Below are positions 10,980-23,220 of a stretch of 64,000 bases of DNA, one piece after another (positions within the stretch are counted from its first letter, which is position 1; each line of letters opens with the position of its first letter). The stretch covers positions 20,248,001 to 20,312,000 of the forward strand of contig CM069870.1 in NCBI GenBank assembly GCA_036172665.1, in the 5' to 3' direction. Made by a program: the position numbers and the translations under genes. Below the pieces are notes generated by a model, which saw only the letters and a program-made list of their open reading frames with translations, made no database searches and was not told the origin of the DNA. This stretch comes from Prosopocoilus inquinatus (Eukaryota; Arthropoda; Insecta; Coleoptera; Lucanidae).

Positions 10980-11680
10980 CGGTATTTGTAAATTGCACTT
11001 GAATTGTAAAATTATCGTCCAAAGCGCCAAAATTCATGATATGAAAACAAATTCGATCAAAAGCCGTATCCGCAATAACCGGGAATCTCCCATCTGAATA
11101 TCTACGTCGACAATTCGACGTCCTGGCGATCCATTACCGCAACTGTAGACATTTGGAGGTTCTAAACCAAAATCGGTCCGAAGGGATGCTTCGAAGAAAG
11201 CCGCAGCACGAAAGGGTTGCTTTAAGAAAGCCGATACGAAATGTCTGCTCTTCGAAAAGAATCGTCATAGAAGGTCGTCGCGAAAAGTACTTAGAAAGAA
11301 AGCCTAGCTAATACTAAAACTTGCACTTAAAGTAAGCCGTTACGAAAAGCCTGTAAGGGAAGAAAAGCACAACAATAATAATTTGCGCAAAAACAGCAAC
11401 AATCGCAAACGTACCTGTCCATAATAAAGGGGACAAGCTGGGACAAACTCAGAAGAGTTTTCGGTCCACCATGGCACCAGATTACAACAGACCGAAATCG
11501 TTTAAATGCAAGAAACCACCCCGAGGTCATGTGAGTTCCAAAGTAGGTATACCTTGTTATTACCGCGGACTGTAAGCCGCTATGGTGCCGCAGCCTCCAC
11601 AAGAAACACACCTCGGGGCCCTGGGGATATCACAACGACGACTGCAAGTTACGTGCTCGCAACAAATTAATAAAGCCTTA
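10980..11680 (-). repeat. Dispersed repeat family A, copy 2, leader and body
   Basis: Reverse complement of 3600-4560. In the orientation of copy 1 (minus here), order is: cytosine- and guanine-rich leader (11680 to 11415), intron-like segment (11414 to 11351), then body to about 10980. The leader carries the conserved GGGACAAGCTGGGACAAA block (plus strand, 11451). No conserved open frame. The tandem units at 11593-12500 lie directly upstream in this orientation. Confidence 0.75.
11351..11414 (-). other. Intron-like segment in family A, copy 2
   Basis: On the minus strand a 64-nt stretch starts GTACGTTTGCG and ends TTTTCTTCCCTTACAG. It occupies the same place as 4117-4168 in copy 1. Donor and acceptor signals survive in both copies although the sequence between them has drifted. 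Confidence 0.45.
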
Positions 11681-11860
11681 CTTGATTTTGTCCAGAATTA
11701 CGAAAAAGGAGGGTTTGAACTAATCGAAACCGATATGACATAACAGCCAAATGACGTCAAAGTGTCAAATGTCAAATGTTAACGTAATTTATTGAAAACA
11801 AGTGGATAAAAATGTACATCGCAGGAACAAGATGATACAAAAAACGAAAGCGATGTCGAG

Positions 11861-11867
11861 TTTTATA
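11861..11867 (-). promoter_or_regulatory. TATA-like box, unit 1 of family A
   Basis: TATAAAA on the minus strand, followed by ACTCGACATCGCTTTCG. The same box and downstream sequence occur at 12326-12332, so the arrangement is conserved between tandem units. Promoter role is inferred. Confidence 0.4.
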
Positions 11868-12325
11868 ATAATTATTCAAATTAATTCCCACGAAAAGCTC
11901 GTGAAGCACGGCTGCAGACGTTGCAAATGATTGTGAAATCAAAAGATAAAAGTTTATCATAAAGCTATTATAACTCCGAAACAGCGAAATCTTAAAAGGA
12001 TTTCCTGCAGGAGAGACGCAGCCTCCACAAGAAGTACACGACCGTGTCCTGGGAATATCACAACGATGACTGCAAGCTACATACTCGCAAAGAATGAATA
12101 AAGCCAAACTTAGCTTCGCTCAGAACTACCTAAAAGGAGTTTTTGACGATTCGAAACCAACGTAACATAAACAAAAACCAACCGTGTATAAGATGACGTC
12201 ACTAAGAACCAATGGCGTCTAATGTCAAGTGTGAACGTAAATTATGATTCCTTCGAAATAAGAAGCGGACAAAAAATGTACATCGCAAGAACAAGATGCC
12301 ATAAGCGAACGAAAGCGACGTCGAG

Positions 12326-12332
12326 TTTTATA
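12326..12332 (-). promoter_or_regulatory. TATA-like box, unit 2 of family A
   Basis: TATAAAA on the minus strand, followed by ACTCGACGTCGCTTTCG, matching the box at 11861-11867 about 465 bp away. Confidence 0.4.
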
Positions 12333-13885
12333 CTCAGTCTCGACGTTTAGAATAAACATTCAATTTAATTCCCACGAAACGCTCGGGCAACGCAGCTGGT
12401 GACGTTGTAAATAATTGTGAAATCGACGCAAGAAAATATAGATTCCTGTCCGATAAGGCAATTATAATGCCGAAACAGCGAAATCTTAAAAGCATTTATT
12501 GCTGGAGTGTTCTGATTTATTAAAAAAACAGTCTGCGACTTGCACCACAAAATTAATTACAATCAAAAGCTTTTTTTTGTGACGCTTGGGAGCTGCATAG
12601 TGATCATACAATTAATAATGTGATTATGTTGAACACATAATAAAATAATTTAAAGGTTCCTTTTCTCAAGAGAAATTCAAAATTTGTTACGTAAAGTTAC
12701 CATAGTGACTGTTTATCAGTTGATTTGATACTTCTCTCTCAGTTTTTAACAATTTTTCTTTTTGGTGCACCATTTCAAAATTAATCAAATCTCATTCTCA
12801 CAGCTCTTCTGCGTTCGTTTGAATTGAAATCAACTAACAAGACTTCGCCAAATTGGAAAACTTTTACAGAAAAATCAACTTACTTTGAACCAACATTTTT
12901 TTTCTTTCAGCTTTCATTCCAGAAAACTTCTTTTCCACTAAACACTACGTATCTACAACATACTTGCGAAATGCGTAATGCAGCAATTCGCCCTCGTGTT
13001 TTTCAGCTTAATTAGAAAATTAAATGAACCCTCATTCCTGCGGCGTAGTTACGTCTGTCTTTTTCAAGCTACAATGGCGTGATAGGCCCGGGCAATATCC
13101 TCGAAAGTACGTAGAGTTAGTAAAACTCGTGCTTTTACTGCAAGACCGTTTCGATAAGATTGCATCGCTTACCCGGAGTGAAATGCAATTAGAATGAGAA
13201 AAGTAGAACGTTCAGCAGATCTACTTTATGTACTTTAAAATTTCAAGGCGCTCGCTGTGCTATGGAACATTGGATTGAAATCTTTGTTTATCTTGGCACT
13301 GGAATTCTTTCCAGTTAGGGGAATTTGATGGTAGAAGTTTAGTTTATCAGTTTCTCCAAATATTTGTAAAATAGTTTCAATTATCACCAGACGTTCAAAA
13401 AAAGAAAGCCAATTTAAATTAAAAAATTAAAAAAAAAAAACTACATAATAAATAATTTAAAACACTATACATTATTGCGCAGTCATTGTTTTTATTTCGA
13501 AACTATAAGGGGCCCAGTTAAGCGAACAGACATCGACAAAAAAAATTTGTGTACATGTGCAATATGGTGTAAACACAATACTTTTAGGTTTGGTGTCTTT
13601 TTTAGTTTCCGAAAACATTACCGGGTGTGAAAAATAAGAAAAAATGAAATCCATTAGCCGTATTACTTTAAAAGCTCTCTCTGACAATGTATACGTATGA
13701 GTGGGGTAATAAAATTTTATTTACAGCCGCAGTAAGCGAACTTTCCACCAAATAAACTCCGTCGTCCTTAACGTTCCCTAAAAACCGCATGCTCCTGAAC
13801 ATTTAATTCAATTTTCAGTAATGAACCCCTACGTGATAACGCGGAAGCTTCTCCGCGCGGTAAAACAAAAAAGCGCCTCCTCGGC

Positions 13886-13903
13886 TTTCCTTCGCGAAGG
13901 AAA
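13886..13903. repeat. Perfect 18-bp palindrome
   Basis: TTTCCTTCGCGAAGGAAA is its own reverse complement. It sits in a small GC-rich pocket with another inverted repeat (GCGGAAGCTTCTCCGC) about 40 bp upstream. Confidence 0.8.
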
Positions 13904-14578
13904 CTTGAACCTGTTTATTTTTGCACTTCATTAGGATGTTCTCTGAGTGGTCGAACGGAAACTACAACAAATAATAATGTTGCTTCTCGATCGATTAGTT
14001 AGGTTAGTACATCGGGCAGGTAGACGCAATATTTCTTTGTCAACGAAATCTATAACTAAGCTCCGCAAATTCAATTTATATTTCATTTTATCTGGGTCTC
14101 GTACGGCATATGCGTAAAACAAAGTGCCGTCATTAATCATTTTTTCGTACGTAAGTTTTTCTCTCTCGGTAAACAGAAAACATCTAAAAACTTCTCTCCT
14201 TCCCGAAAATATTGACTCGCGTCGGGGATTTTATTTTACCTCCCTTAGTCACGTACCTGCTCCGCTTTCACATGTCGTTTTTATTATTCTCATGTTCGAC
14301 CTTTTCCCTAATATGATGCCTCGTTTGAATTTGAGCGTGTAAGAAAGAAATCGCTTTCCAATAAAAGGGATGAATATCCTTTAACTTTGCCCCCTTTTTT
14401 CTTTTTTCTATTTACGCGCAGAGATTTTCCTGTAAACTGAAATAGCTTACAACGGATTAATGAAATTTCTTTTGTAGGGTGCTTTACTTTAAACAGGACA
14501 GCAATTTCAATTGTAATTATTTGCCATTGTATATTCAGGAAGTTTAGAACTTGGGAAAGTTTTTATGATTAATTTTCG

Positions 14579-14604
14579 TATAGTTCTTGCTCGTGAGAAT
14601 TGCA
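14579..14604 (+). repeat. 26-bp exact repeat, copy 1
   Basis: TATAGTTCTTGCTCGTGAGA plus ATTGCA is identical at 18819-18844. Flanks show little similarity, so it may be the preserved core of an old repeat. Confidence 0.7.
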
Positions 14605-14916
14605 TTTTTAAATTAGGAACAGGTTTGTTTACTTTACGGTTTCGTAATAGTTATATGATGTGGGGGTACTTGTCAAGGGATGAAATGAAAAGATAACGGA
14701 CAGTCTCTCCGGGCGAACGCCTAAGTGGTAAACATGTAAGAAATGAGTCGCAAGTATAGTTAATAAAAAATATCGACTTGGAGAAGGCAATATTTTTGCA
14801 AATATAGTTTGGCAATGCTTCAACCTTGACTTGGCGAAGTGTAGGGGGATGTTGGCAAACCGAGCACTCGAAGGGGATGTACTCTCGTCAATAGTACCAC
14901 ACTGTCGGGGTAGTCA

Positions 14917-15950
14917 AGTAACATTCGCTGTCTGCCAAGTCGCCTAGGCCTCTAGTTATGTCACCAAATCCTTCAATTTGAAGACCGCGATTTTACATAC
15001 CTGGTGATAGGTATTGTCTGTACACATCGAAATTGGGGGCCCCGCTGAGATTTCAGAGCATCCCCAAAACAACCTTACCTTACCTTATTAGTTTGCCGTA
15101 ACATTCATCGTCTGGCAAGCCGTCTAGGCCTAGTTACATCGCCAAATCCACCAATTTGAAGACTAAATCAAGCAAGCCGCGATTCTTCACGTTTGGTGAT
15201 AGGAATTGTCTGCCTACGTTGAAACTGGGGGCCTCGGTGAGATTTTAGAGCCTCGCTAAAACAACTTTGGACACCAAACGAGGGGTTGACAGTCCTACGA
15301 GCAAATCCACGTTGGTTTATCGTAACATTCATGGTCTGGCAAGCCGTTTAGGCCTAGTTACGTCGCCAAAACCTTCAATTTGAAGACCAAACCAAGAAAG
15401 TCGCGATTCCTCACGACTGGCGATTGGAATTGTCTGCCTACATTAAAATTGAGGGCCCCAATGAGATGTCAGAGCCTCGCCAAAGCAACCTTACACGTGA
15501 AGCGAAGGGTTAATAGTCCTGCGGGCAAATCCACGTTAGTTTGTCGCAACAGTCACCGTCTGCCAAGCCGTCTAAGCCTAGTTACGTCGCCAAGCTCTCC
15601 AATTTGAAGACTAAACCAAGCAAACCGGGATTCTTCACGTAGGTGATAGGAATTGTCTGCCTACATCGAAATTGGGGGCCTGAGTGAAATATCAGAGTCT
15701 CACCACAACAAACTTGCATGTTAAGCGAAGGGTTAATAGTCCTGTGGACAAATCCACGTTGGTTTGCCACAAGATTCATCGTCTGCCAGACTGTCTAGGC
15801 CCACTTACCTCGCGAAACCTTCTAATTTGAAGACAAACCCAAGGAAAATGCAATTCTTCACGTTTGGTGATAGGAATTGCCTATCTACGTCGAAATTGGG
15901 GTTCATGGTTTGCCAAATCGCATAGGCCTAGTTAAGTCCTTGAGAAAAAT
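14917..15950 (+). repeat. Satellite-like array, about 223-bp monomers
   Basis: The landmark GTCTAGGCC(TAGTTA) recurs at about 14941, 15121, 15344, 15569, 15791 and 15919. The three central spacings are 222-225 bp; the outer ones (180 and 128) reflect truncated monomers. Each full monomer also has CAATTTGAAGAC, GGTGATAGGAATTGTCTGCC, GAAATTGGGGGCC and a CAAATCCACGTT block. Monomers differ by many substitutions, so the array is old. No coding frame. Confidence 0.9.
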
Positions 15951-18900
15951 GTTCCACACTGTGGAGTAGACTCTGGTAAATGGTTACTTGTAATTTAGCG
16001 TGGCCCTTAATGAATTGGAAAGCGACGTTTAAATTTCAAGATGTTTACCCTGAATCTTGCAATGGTCAGGAAAGCAAGAAAGAGAGAAAGAAAACAGGAA
16101 AAGGAAGACCTAGTGAATGGCGAGTGAATGTTGAAATCCGTCACGAACATTTTAAGAAAAATAAACTTAGCCAACAGGAGAGCATTTTTTTGTTGTTGAA
16201 CACACAAATATTGTAATAGAAAGAGGATTGATGACTCATATAGGTCCAAACATCATCTACTTATAACCTCGACATCAATAGCCAGAGGTCTCGAGAGACG
16301 GTACCGGTCTCGCAAAAAGTATTAGGTCCTAAATTCTAGGATTAGGACCCAAATGATAATGTTCGTGCTCCTGTAAATTGTTGTCGGGACCACCAGTATG
16401 TCCCCAGGTTCGAGAGAATTTCACCATAACAGCAGACACCTAGACGTGAGACTGGAATAAAAGGATGATATTTTTGATATTCAAGAAAAGAGAGAAAAAG
16501 AAATATGATACAGAAAAGAGAGATCAATAATAGACGAAATATATCTGGCAATTATTCTAAACTTTACTATCTCTTATGAAGATATAAGGATAATTGAAAT
16601 TAACCTCCGCCCACAATAATTTTTATATCCGTAGATACGTATTTCTTCAGTACGCTACCAACTATTTTAGTTTTAGAAGATATAAGGAAATAGTCCAGAA
16701 AATCTAAAATTATGATGTCATATGGTACTCATTGCGTGTTAGGTTGACAGAAACATAGAATATTTATACAAATACGAGGTGCTAGTTCAACATTCTCGTC
16801 GTTGATAAAGTTGGCATCTCTGTTAGTTTCCGACTGAAAAAAGAATCGCGTGGTCACTGTTTCGTGACCATATAAGAAGAGTTTTTCTGATTTTTTCAGT
16901 GGCCATATTAAGAGACGTAATCTAAGGTTCATTGAGTGTTTTATTTTACTTCTACTCTCTTCCTACCGTTGGCTGTTACTTCTTATTGCAATTGCTGATC
17001 TTTCCGAGTGCGTTATTAATCTCCACTTCGAACGCATGCGCGATAATTTAAATCTCCTGGTTTTATTGCGTATCACTGTTGCAAATTCAAGATACAACGG
17101 AAACACTGTCTCGTATTTGGCAAGTCAGCTGGATACTAATTCACCCTGGTGCTTAATAACACCTTTGGACCATGCCCTTCTTCATGAGCTACTTGGGGCA
17201 ACAGCTTACGCAAAGAACCGCAAACTCATCTTCTCTAAATTAAATGTAAGTAGTAAGAGGAGTAACTAAACGAGATTTTGAGCTAGCAAATAAGCGCTGA
17301 AAATGTGCCCATAGGTTAAAATCCTCTCGTCTGTCCTAACTCACTTTCAATTGCAATTATGTCAAAAGATTGGTAATACCTATAGATTTAGCATACCCTC
17401 TTCATTTTATCCTGAGTACATCCAGTTAATACGTATAGGTATAAAAACCGGTATAATTTATTGCACGGGGCGGTGGGCCTGCCTCACACACCAAAATTAT
17501 GTCTTCATAAATTACCCCCGGATATTGTACGGAAGGAAGTGTATTAAGGGAGCACCTGGATTTAGAGATAATTAATTATATTTTTGAAGCTAAGTTAATA
17601 CGGCCGGGCGGCTTTATGCTACGCTCAATTTTTCACGATAATCTCACCCTGCGTTTCGTTACGCTCCTGCTGCGTCCAAAATGATATATGTATTGCATTT
17701 TAATGGGGAACCTAAACAAAACAAACATCTTTACACGAGTGACATTATTAAATTATTAATACAGTGTCTTGTCTGCGTAAGCTTTATAAGCAACAAAATT
17801 GATACGAAAGCGTCCACTTTTGGTTAAAGAACGTTTCGATGTTTCGGGTATAGCTCATGAAGCATGAGAGGAAAAGTAGTACAAAAAAAATAGAAAAACA
17901 AAATTGGTTGTAAGTAAATTAAAAGTGGAGTTGTCTAAGAAAAAAAAAACAAAACACTACTTAATTGTAATCAGACGTGTTGATCGAAAGGATATAATAA
18001 ACTAATAATGAAGGAAAAATAAACTTATAGAAAAGTTTAGGCAATATGAATGGTAGAGAAAGGGTCAGCCAGACGACAAAATTTTGCATACCTATTACAA
18101 CGTGTCTTTTATTTTTACTTTGACATCCAGAGTGCTGTGAATGGCGCGCATTAAATCTAAAATACACACACAAAGCACCACACTGCTACCTACCCGAACA
18201 TCAGGAATATGTAATGCTGGAGAAATTAACTTCAGCACAATGCCGACTGTTCAGGCGTGAGGGTCGTGAGGATTGATTAAACGCGATAAACATTGAGCGT
18301 CACTTAATTTTGACCTGATTTTATACTAGCGTATACGCTCCTCAAAATAAACCATGATGGGTGGGCACTTTAAATTGCGCAGAAGCAATGCGCACGTACC
18401 CTCTATTTCGAAATCAGAACTGCTTACACATGAATAACTAAATGACAAAGACTCAAATCAAAGATCAAACAAATCGAATTATAACGCCATCAAATCTAAA
18501 GAAACATAAAACGAATTCATTTGCTATTTCTATGAGAAATAAAATTAAATAGTAATTCAACTATTTTAAATCGCTTAATATCGCTCTCATTACTGTTCCC
18601 GAAACCCGTGGTCGATAATTATACTGAAAGCCCACCTAATTTGCGCACTTCGTACCTGGGTTTGAAACGGTGGGAGTGAGGATTCTTTTTTCGACATCGA
18701 AGTGAAGCTGGTTCGCCTCAACTGTCGTCTAAAATTGTTTACCCGCGGGTATTTTGTGAGGATTTTTCTCTAGGATTTTAAAATTTTGAATGATTACAGT
18801 TTTTTTAAATTATTTCCCTATAGTTCTTGCTCGTGAGAATTGCAGAAACGATATGAAACACGTTTGCTCTATCAAAAGTAAATAACGGAAATGTAAATAA

Positions 18901-20099
18901 TTTAGCTTACTAATTTTTAAATTATTTCTGAATTGTTTTGTAAAAAAAATCAGCAATGATATAAAAACAAGAAAATCATTAATGATGCGGCCAGGTCCGT
19001 CTTAACACTTTTGATAAAGCAAACAAGTAGGTAATAAAATTATATTTTTAGCTCGTTTCTAAAGTTTTTTTTTTTTTAGTATTAAAAGAACTTTTTTTTA
19101 GTATTGTAATATTTTTGTTTCATGTTAAAATTTTCATTAGATCAACGCTTTTAAGAAAAATGTGCAATTGTTTTGGTGCCCTTTAAAATTATTTTTGTTT
19201 TGATGGATTACGCGTTCGATTCATGCAGGATGGAACATGACAAAAGCAATCTAGGTCATTCTAAGTGATCTACAGATCTATTGTTGATAAAAACGAAATG
19301 ATTTTGATCATGAACCGAATGTAACTTATTGTTGGTCAAAGGGCAAAAAGTCGTATGTCAAAAATTCCATTTCTTTCTTTTATCAAAAAATGCTAAGGTC
19401 ACTATACATCAATAGCTGTTTCCATCTGGTAACACAATCTCTTATGCCATCAGCGGATAATAAAAACCAAAATATTTAATAATAAGACTTCTCTCCTGAA
19501 AAATACAACTTTTTCAAATACTTGCGACCTCTTGCATTTTAAGTGACGTTATGTTGAATGCCACTTTCTAAAAAAAAAAAATTAATTTTTTAAAATTAAA
19601 ATTCATTATTGATAAACTGCTGAGAATTTTGTGAGGATTCTAAAAACTGCGGGGAAAAATTGGGGATTTTTCCACTTTTTTAGAGGAATTTAAGGAACGT
19701 CCGTTGGCAGCACGCGTTTCTTTGTTAATGTTAATACTGCCAGGCATGCCGCCTCTGACAAACATTGCAGACAATTGCGTAATAAAAGAAATGCGATGTA
19801 GAATTGAATTAAAGCGATAGATTACTGGAAGAACTCCTTAAAGAAGCTCACGAGAAGAAATTTGCATAAGAATAAAACACCTTTTCTGGAAAACTTGACA
19901 TAAACGGTAAGTCAAACAATGAACGGAATTTGGCACCGTAACAAGACAATTGAATGTCGATACTATAAGGCAGCAACAAACAACGCAAAGAATTGTTTAA
20001 ACAACTCAAGAAAAAGAGTCAAAAAGTGGACTAGGAGAGGAAGTAACGCTCAGGAACGTGATATCGATTAACTATGTGCTCCGAAGTGAGGAGAAACGG
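15951..20099. other. Long A/T-rich stretch, no gene seen
   Basis: Small unremarkable frames. An inverted GAGAC/GTCTC block around GGTACC lies near 16290. A second copy of the 26-bp word is at 18819-18844. Poly-T, poly-A and simple runs occur around 19070 and 19570. No repeat family was aligned here. Confidence 0.4.
18819..18844 (+). repeat. 26-bp exact repeat, copy 2
   Basis: Identical to 14579-14604, same orientation, 4.2 kb away. Confidence 0.7.
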
Positions 20100-20490
20100 A
20101 ATTAAAATTAATCAGTTTGTAAAAAAGAAACATGAAAGCAAAGAACATGCCGAAGCAAGGTTGCAAGCGGAATAAGCAGAAGCTAATGGAGGAAAAAGGT
20201 TTAGTTGCTAGCCACTTCAGGCAGAAGCTAAACAACGTGATGAATTAGAATCGAAATAAGTGGATTTATGTAATAGAAAATGCAGAATGCCGAAAGGCGG
20301 TTCCGAGCAGAAGATGAAGAAGCTAATGGAATAATGCGGTATAGTTGGTAGGCCCATGAGGAAAACAGTAAAGAACTCGATGCGTTAGAATAAAGAAACG
20401 AAAATAGAGAGAGAATTTGGGCAAAATATATCTTACGGCTATGACGAAATGACGAAATGTGGTTCGAGTAGAGGAAGAAGTAGCTAAAGG
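20100..20490 (+). pseudogene. Decayed tandem repeat with charged, coiled-coil-like reading
   Basis: Two and a half diverged units of about 140 bp begin ATGCCGAAGCAAGGTTGC (20148), ATGCCGAAAGGCGGTTCC (20288) and near 20447. One frame from about 20127 reads as Lys/Glu/Ala-rich residues (HESKEHAEARLQAE, stop, AEANGGK), like a coiled-coil repeat, but is broken by stops and shifts. It could be the relic of a repetitive protein or a chance reading of a purine-rich satellite; no family is recognised. Confidence 0.4.
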
Positions 20491-20492
20491 AG

Positions 20493-20524
20493 ATGCCTAC
20501 AACCATACCCCTGGTTGTAGGCAT
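20493..20524. repeat. Perfect 13-bp hairpin
   Basis: ATGCCTACAACCA and its exact inverse TGGTTGTAGGCAT flank the 6-nt loop TACCCC, directly after the charged repeat. No U-tract follows, and a bacterial-type terminator is not expected here. Confidence 0.85.
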
Positions 20525-20575
20525 CCAGGGGAAAAATCTTGATCTCTCCAAAGCAGTGATGTGTCTTTAGAAGAT

Positions 20576-20665
20576 TCCCCGACCTCTTTAAGAAAGAGCA
20601 TTCTTCGATTTTACTCCGACTCCTTTAAGAAAGAGTATTCTTCCGTTTTACTCCGACCCCTTTAA
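20576..20665 (+). repeat. Short tandem repeat, about 43 bp
   Basis: CTTTAAGAAAGAG(C/T)ATTCTTC followed by (C/G)(A/G)TTTTACTCCGAC occurs twice, with a partial third unit (CCCCTTTAATG). Confidence 0.8.
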
Positions 20666-22639
20666 TGATAATTCGATTTCACTAATTAGTCAAAAGTTAA
20701 GCTCTACGGTATAATTATACCGTACAACTTAAATTCTTCACAGAAGCCTCAACTGTTGCTATTTTTGCATAAGATTGCTAGTGCTTCCAAAATTGTAAAG
20801 ATTTTTTACAAGTTTTAGATGATCCATTTAATCTCACAGTCGCTCACTCTTTGTGAAAAGATTTAAAAATATCCGACCGAGCTACATGGAAGCAAAAAAA
20901 AAGAATGTAACAGAAAGAGAATGCGTTGCATTAAACAACCTGGAGGAGAATTTATGGATTACTACGGATGGATTACTATGAGGTGAACTTACTCTAAAAA
21001 AAAAAAAAAAGTTAGCAAAATCCGATTAAAATGACATTGACAGGGTCTTATCGGTTAAGATTTTTTTTATCCGCCCTTTTTGCGAAAGCTCCACACGATC
21101 ACAGAGGATTCTGGTTTCAAAACATTCCAAGCTTACCGACCGACGGCCGGCTTGACTGACGTTAATTGCCCCGATTGAAGTTAATTGCTTTTATACCTAT
21201 AGCAAAAGGCCTAAAGAAAATCGACAAAACCATAGAGAAGAGACATCACCCGGCCGGGGCGGCCTTTTCAAGCTAAACAATAGAGTCATTAATTATATTA
21301 AAGGTGGACCCGCCCGTATTAGTGCGTATAATAAATTCCGCGCGCGAATGACATTTTCTAAACATGTTGTTAAACGTTTAAGTGAGGGATTCACGTCAGC
21401 TTGATTTATTTAACTTCGCGCCGAGTTTGTCTTTAGCGTTGTTATGGATAACGTTATTAGTTTGCGTCAGCACTCCCAAGTTGGATTTAAGCTAATACGT
21501 ACCCTCATCAACTCAATTTATATCAACGGCGCTCTTCATTTAGCGCTTATCCGTTTCAACATGATTCGATCACGTTTTTACTACTTGCACCATTCGAAAA
21601 CAATATCGACAATAAATCAGACTTAAAAGAATCTCTGGAGGATAAATTATAACCAACCCTCGGACACATTTATTGTAGGAATGCCTCCTGCTCCTTTACA
21701 CTAAAAATATATAAAACCGGGGTTTGCTTATAACTTATAACATTAAATCACGAACGTTACGTTTCGATGAGATTAATGTGAACTGAATCCATTGTGTTGT
21801 CTGTTTAAGCGAAAACTGCCTTTAGTTCTGAGGGCCGGCCTTAATAAAATAGGATCCTGTGTCCTGAAAGGTTAATCCCAACGCTACCGTCCGTAGTTAC
21901 CCGCAGCACTTATCCTCCTCCTTTCGATTTCCTTTGCCCATCGAAACACGAGAAATTCTGGAAGAAATTGCGGCACATAATCGAGAGCGAGGGCCACTTT
22001 TAATTAAACGTAAGCGGCGGACGGCGGCGGCAAAACGCAAAAAAATTAGGAGGATCGAGCGTGAGCAGCAAGGGCTATTAGCTGAGAGATGCGATTAGAA
22101 ATACGACGATTAATGGAAGTGGAATTAGACAGTTTGCGGTAAATTAGTTGTTATATAATTAATTGCCGTCCCCGAAACCGCCATTAATATTAAACAGTTT
22201 GTATAGGTTGATTTATTTCATTGTGGTTGTGTTGGTGTGGAGGGGAGGAGTGCTTTTGTGACGTGCACAAATGAATAATATATATTTTTTGAAAACCAAA
22301 AGTTTCACAGAAAAATTCAAGACACTTGCTTCAGGTTCCACATCCCCAGATTTTATATTTTCTCTTCCACTTTTTCCCAAAACCAAATTACTTTATTTTC
22401 TCTTTTTTAACTTGGATAAACGATCGAATTCATTCAAACAATGTGCTTTCCATTCATGATTTATTAATATTAAAGTCGTCCCAGTTTCGGATAGAAAATT
22501 CAAAATTATCTAAGAAACCTATTCCCAGAGGATATTCAGAAGAAGACTGGACAGTTAAGAAAACTTCGATAAAAATTAGTAAGTTTCATTTGTTCTATGA
22601 CCTTTTTGTATCGAGTTTCTAATTGTTAAGCACCATATC
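20666..22639. other. No gene; possible conserved non-coding stretch
   Basis: Mostly unique sequence. From about 21940 to 22230 it is richer in CpG and in ATTA/TAAT homeodomain-type cores (for example AATTAATTGCCGTCCCCG), and free of repeats. This pattern is compatible with a regulatory element, but single-sequence evidence cannot show conservation. Confidence 0.25.
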
Positions 22640-23220
22640 CAACAAAAGGAGCAACAATCGCTAACGTACCCTCCGATTAAAAGGGGACAAGCTGAGAAAA
22701 GCTCAGAGAGCTACAGAGTGTTCCCCGAGGGCACACCATCAACAATCGACCGTAGTTTCCCGAAACCCTTATCGGTAACGATACACAATGCCTTGTCGGC
22801 TCCCCGGGTACTGGCATATCGATATGGGGTCGAAGCCCTCTGGCAAAACAGCACAGTGCCCTGGAGATTTTAGACGACGACTAAATGCTCATGCTTGCAA
22901 CAAATTAATAAAGCCAAAGTTGGATTCACACGAGAGAAGGAGTTCGAACGAATTATCAAAACCGACGTGACATAAGCTAAAACCAACCGAGTAACAGCTG
23001 ACGTCATTTGGACCCAATAACATTAAAATCAAGTCAAGAGTGAAAAAAATCCGACGAAATAACTGGCGAAAAGCTTATTTCGCACGAAACGAAATATCGA
23101 AATAGAACCTGACGCGATGTCGGGCAAAATATTGTGGTATACAGTTGCAGATGATTGCAGATAATTGCGAAATCAACGCAAAAACACAGTTTTTAGGCCG
23201 ATAAAAGTTTAACCGTAAGA
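22640..23220 (-). repeat. Dispersed repeat family A, copy 3
   Basis: Shares GCAACAATCGC(T/A)AACGTACC, GGGGACAAGCTG, CAACAAATTAATAAAGCC and the GACGTCA-containing block with the 11-12 kb copy in the same plus-strand orientation. The TATA region is decayed. The 22788-22970 frame has no domain. Confidence 0.7.

Larger units (their letters stand above)
11593..12500 (-). repeat. Two tandem promoter-like units of family A
   Basis: Two units repeat in tandem: GCCTCCACAAGAA at 11593 and 12021, AATAAAGCC near 11675 and 12100, GTACATCGCA(A/G)GAACAAGATG at 11814 and 12278, and CGAAACAGCGAAATCTTAAA at 11979 and 12473. The 22640-23220 copy has a single, more decayed unit. On the minus strand each unit carries a TATAAAA box followed by ACTCGAC(A/G)TCGCTTTCG. 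Tandem terminal units are a feature of Penelope-like and some LTR elements, but assignment is uncertain. Confidence 0.7.
12501..14916. other. A/T-rich sequence, no gene seen
   Basis: Small frames only. A perfect 18-bp palindrome lies at 13886-13903. A 26-bp word at 14579-14604 recurs exactly at 18819-18844. The last 90 bp before the satellite contain a block (CCACACTGT) echoed just after the array at 15955. Confidence 0.45.

Noticed and set aside
12440..12480. CCGATAAGGCA..TGCCGAAACAG as a hammerhead
   Set aside because: Stem II and GAAAC look right, but the core has two changes, no stem III with NUH follows, and the other family A units do not keep the pattern.
13990..14005. TTAGTTAGGTTAG as insect telomere repeat
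   Set aside because: Too short and irregular for a (TTAGG)n array.
14917..15950. Repeat array as CRISPR
   Set aside because: Whole monomers of about 223 bp repeat without unique spacers; this is satellite-like.
20493..20524. Hairpin as a bacterial-type terminator
   Set aside because: No T-tract follows and the sequence is evidently eukaryotic.
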